The notes beneath the pieces are model-generated. The model did not search any database, was not told the DNA's origin, and saw only the letters and a list, made by a program, of their open reading frames with translations. From Roseovarius lutimaris (GTDB lineage: Bacteria > Pseudomonadota > Alphaproteobacteria > Rhodobacterales > Rhodobacteraceae), in contig NZ_FOVP01000005.1 of NCBI RefSeq assembly GCF_900115165.1, positions 62,001 through 126,000 on the forward strand: a stretch of DNA of 64,000 nt, read 5' to 3'. Positions 63,451 through 64,000 of this stretch are shown here, piece after piece. How positions within the stretch are numbered: position 1 is the stretch's first letter; each line of letters opens with the position of its first letter. The translations under genes and the position numbers were made by a program.

Positions 63451-64000
63451 ATGAATGAAAAAATCGACAAGCGTTTGCGCGCCGACCTGTTTCGCACCCG
63501 TCTGGGCGAGGCGATGCGCCTGCGCCAGACCAACCAGAGCGTGCTTGCCCGCGCTATCGGGGTCGATCGCTCGACAATTTCGCAATTGCTCAAGGGGCCC
63601 TCGGCGCGGCTTCCCAATGCGCAGGTGGTTGGCGAATGCGCAAGCGCGCTCGGGATTTCGGCGGATTGGCTTTTGGGGCTGACCGACCGGCCCGAAACCA
63701 CAGCCGACATGCTGGCCAATACGCTGTCGCTGACCGAGGCGCCGCGCGCGCTTGTGGATGAGCAGATATTTCAGTGGCACAAAGAGGCCGCCGGCTACAA
63801 GATCCGCCATGTGCCCGCCGGCCTGCCCGATATGCTCAAGACCCGCGCCATGCTGGAATGGGAATATGCCCCGCATCTGGGGCGTAGCACCGGTCAGGCG
63901 ATTGGCGCCTCAGAGGACCGAATGGCCTGGATGCGCGCCGCGCGCTCGGATTACGAGATTGCCCTGCCGATCCATGAGCTTGAGAGCTTCGCGCGCGCCG
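63451..64000 (+). CDS. XRE-family transcription regulator, incomplete at the window edge
   Basis: The first 183 residues of a regulator that continues beyond the window. An N-terminal helix-turn-helix (RLGEAMRLRQTNQSVLARAI, DRSTISQLLKG) is followed by a second domain with QIFQWHKEAAGYKIRHVPAG and WEYAPHLGRSTGQAIG. The second part is not a peptidase-type ScfR domain, so I do not link it to propionate control. There is no clear ribosome binding site. The inverted repeat at 63395 may be its operator. Confidence 0.85.
   Translation, partial: MNEKIDKRLRADLFRTRLGEAMRLRQTNQSVLARAIGVDRSTISQLLKGPSARLPNAQVVGECASALGISADWLLGLTDRPETTADMLANTLSLTEAPRALVDEQIFQWHKEAAGYKIRHVPAGLPDMLKTRAMLEWEYAPHLGRSTGQAIGASEDRMAWMRAARSDYEIALPIHELESFARA

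Noticed and set aside
63451..64000. Reading the edge XRE gene as PccR, the propionate regulator matching the boxes at 4339-4386
   Set aside because: The visible second domain is not the peptidase/DUF2083 type of ScfR regulators, and the gene is 59 kb from pccB.

Overview
The window reads as chromosome from a marine-type alphaproteobacterium of the order Rhodobacterales (Roseobacter/Rhodobacter relatives). The base composition is GC-rich. The gene set fits this assignment: propionyl-CoA carboxylase flanked by DUF6497-type small genes, a tandem glycine riboswitch ahead of gcvTHP, an FeS bacterial photolyase, the DUF3305/DUF3306 formate dehydrogenase cluster, DUF6494/DUF6505 proteins, and intergenic hairpins followed by a GGAnTATTT-type tail. 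No rRNA, tRNA, CRISPR array, prophage or insertion sequence was recognised. The taxonomic call rests on recognised family resemblance only.

Layout. 1-4268 (minus strand): pccA start, small lipoproteins and hypotheticals, and pccB, with TTTGCAAA-type boxes upstream of pccB. 4438-7021: Bcr/CflA efflux, a possible 31-codon ORF, an exported L,D-transpeptidase and a cold-shock protein. 7067-10936: the tesA / ybbA-ybbP divergent set. 10997-13742: an inositol-monophosphatase-like enzyme and a LuxR regulator fused to an alpha/beta-hydrolase domain. 14014-18735: the glycine cleavage operon under a tandem glycine riboswitch. 18771-24540: an Rrf2 Fe-S regulator, a gamma-glutamylcyclotransferase-like protein, DUF2254, gltX, an exported metallo-hydrolase and a secreted esterase. 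24728-32806: a secreted small protein with a hybrid histidine kinase, nadE, a periplasmic 19-repeat MORN protein, the photolyase and a short-chain dehydrogenase. 32925-34686: leuA behind a leucine-rich leader peptide and attenuator.

34760-39212 is a decay zone. A flavodoxin-like gene and a TetR gene are joined tail to tail with both 5' halves missing. A few kilobases on, znuA and zur show the same head-to-head loss, znuA has a second internal deletion, and znuB has lost its middle in frame. znuC and an acyl-CoA ligase gene remain intact. The native high-affinity zinc importer here is therefore very probably dead.

39245-57837 centres on electron transfer and formate. A ferric-iron binding protein lies behind two tandem GACT-N5-AGTC operators. 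Next come a sensor kinase and a convergent NtrC-type regulator that lacks the sigma-54-contacting GAFTGA loop. The regulator is the last gene of a ten-gene minus-strand operon that starts with DUF3305. In order the operon encodes DUF3305, DUF3306, a TorD-like chaperone, a Tat-tagged 63-residue protein, the FDH alpha, beta and cytochrome b subunits, a beta-propeller/cytochrome c fusion, a 45-residue protein and the regulator. Facing it are a polyferredoxin-like protein, a cytochrome c fused to a condensed solute-binding domain, DUF6494, an Mrp/ApbC Fe-S carrier, a lipoate-ligase-like DUF4444 protein and DUF6505. Together these look like a periplasmic respiratory formate dehydrogenase with its assembly and regulatory genes.

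57856-64000: an ECF sigma factor / membrane protein / metal-sensor-like operon, an EF-hand protein, DUF983, a NUDIX hydrolase, an EamA transporter, a fatty acid desaturase with DUF2061, and the start of an XRE regulator. Between the desaturase and EamA genes lie two AT-rich hairpins whose loops are complementary.
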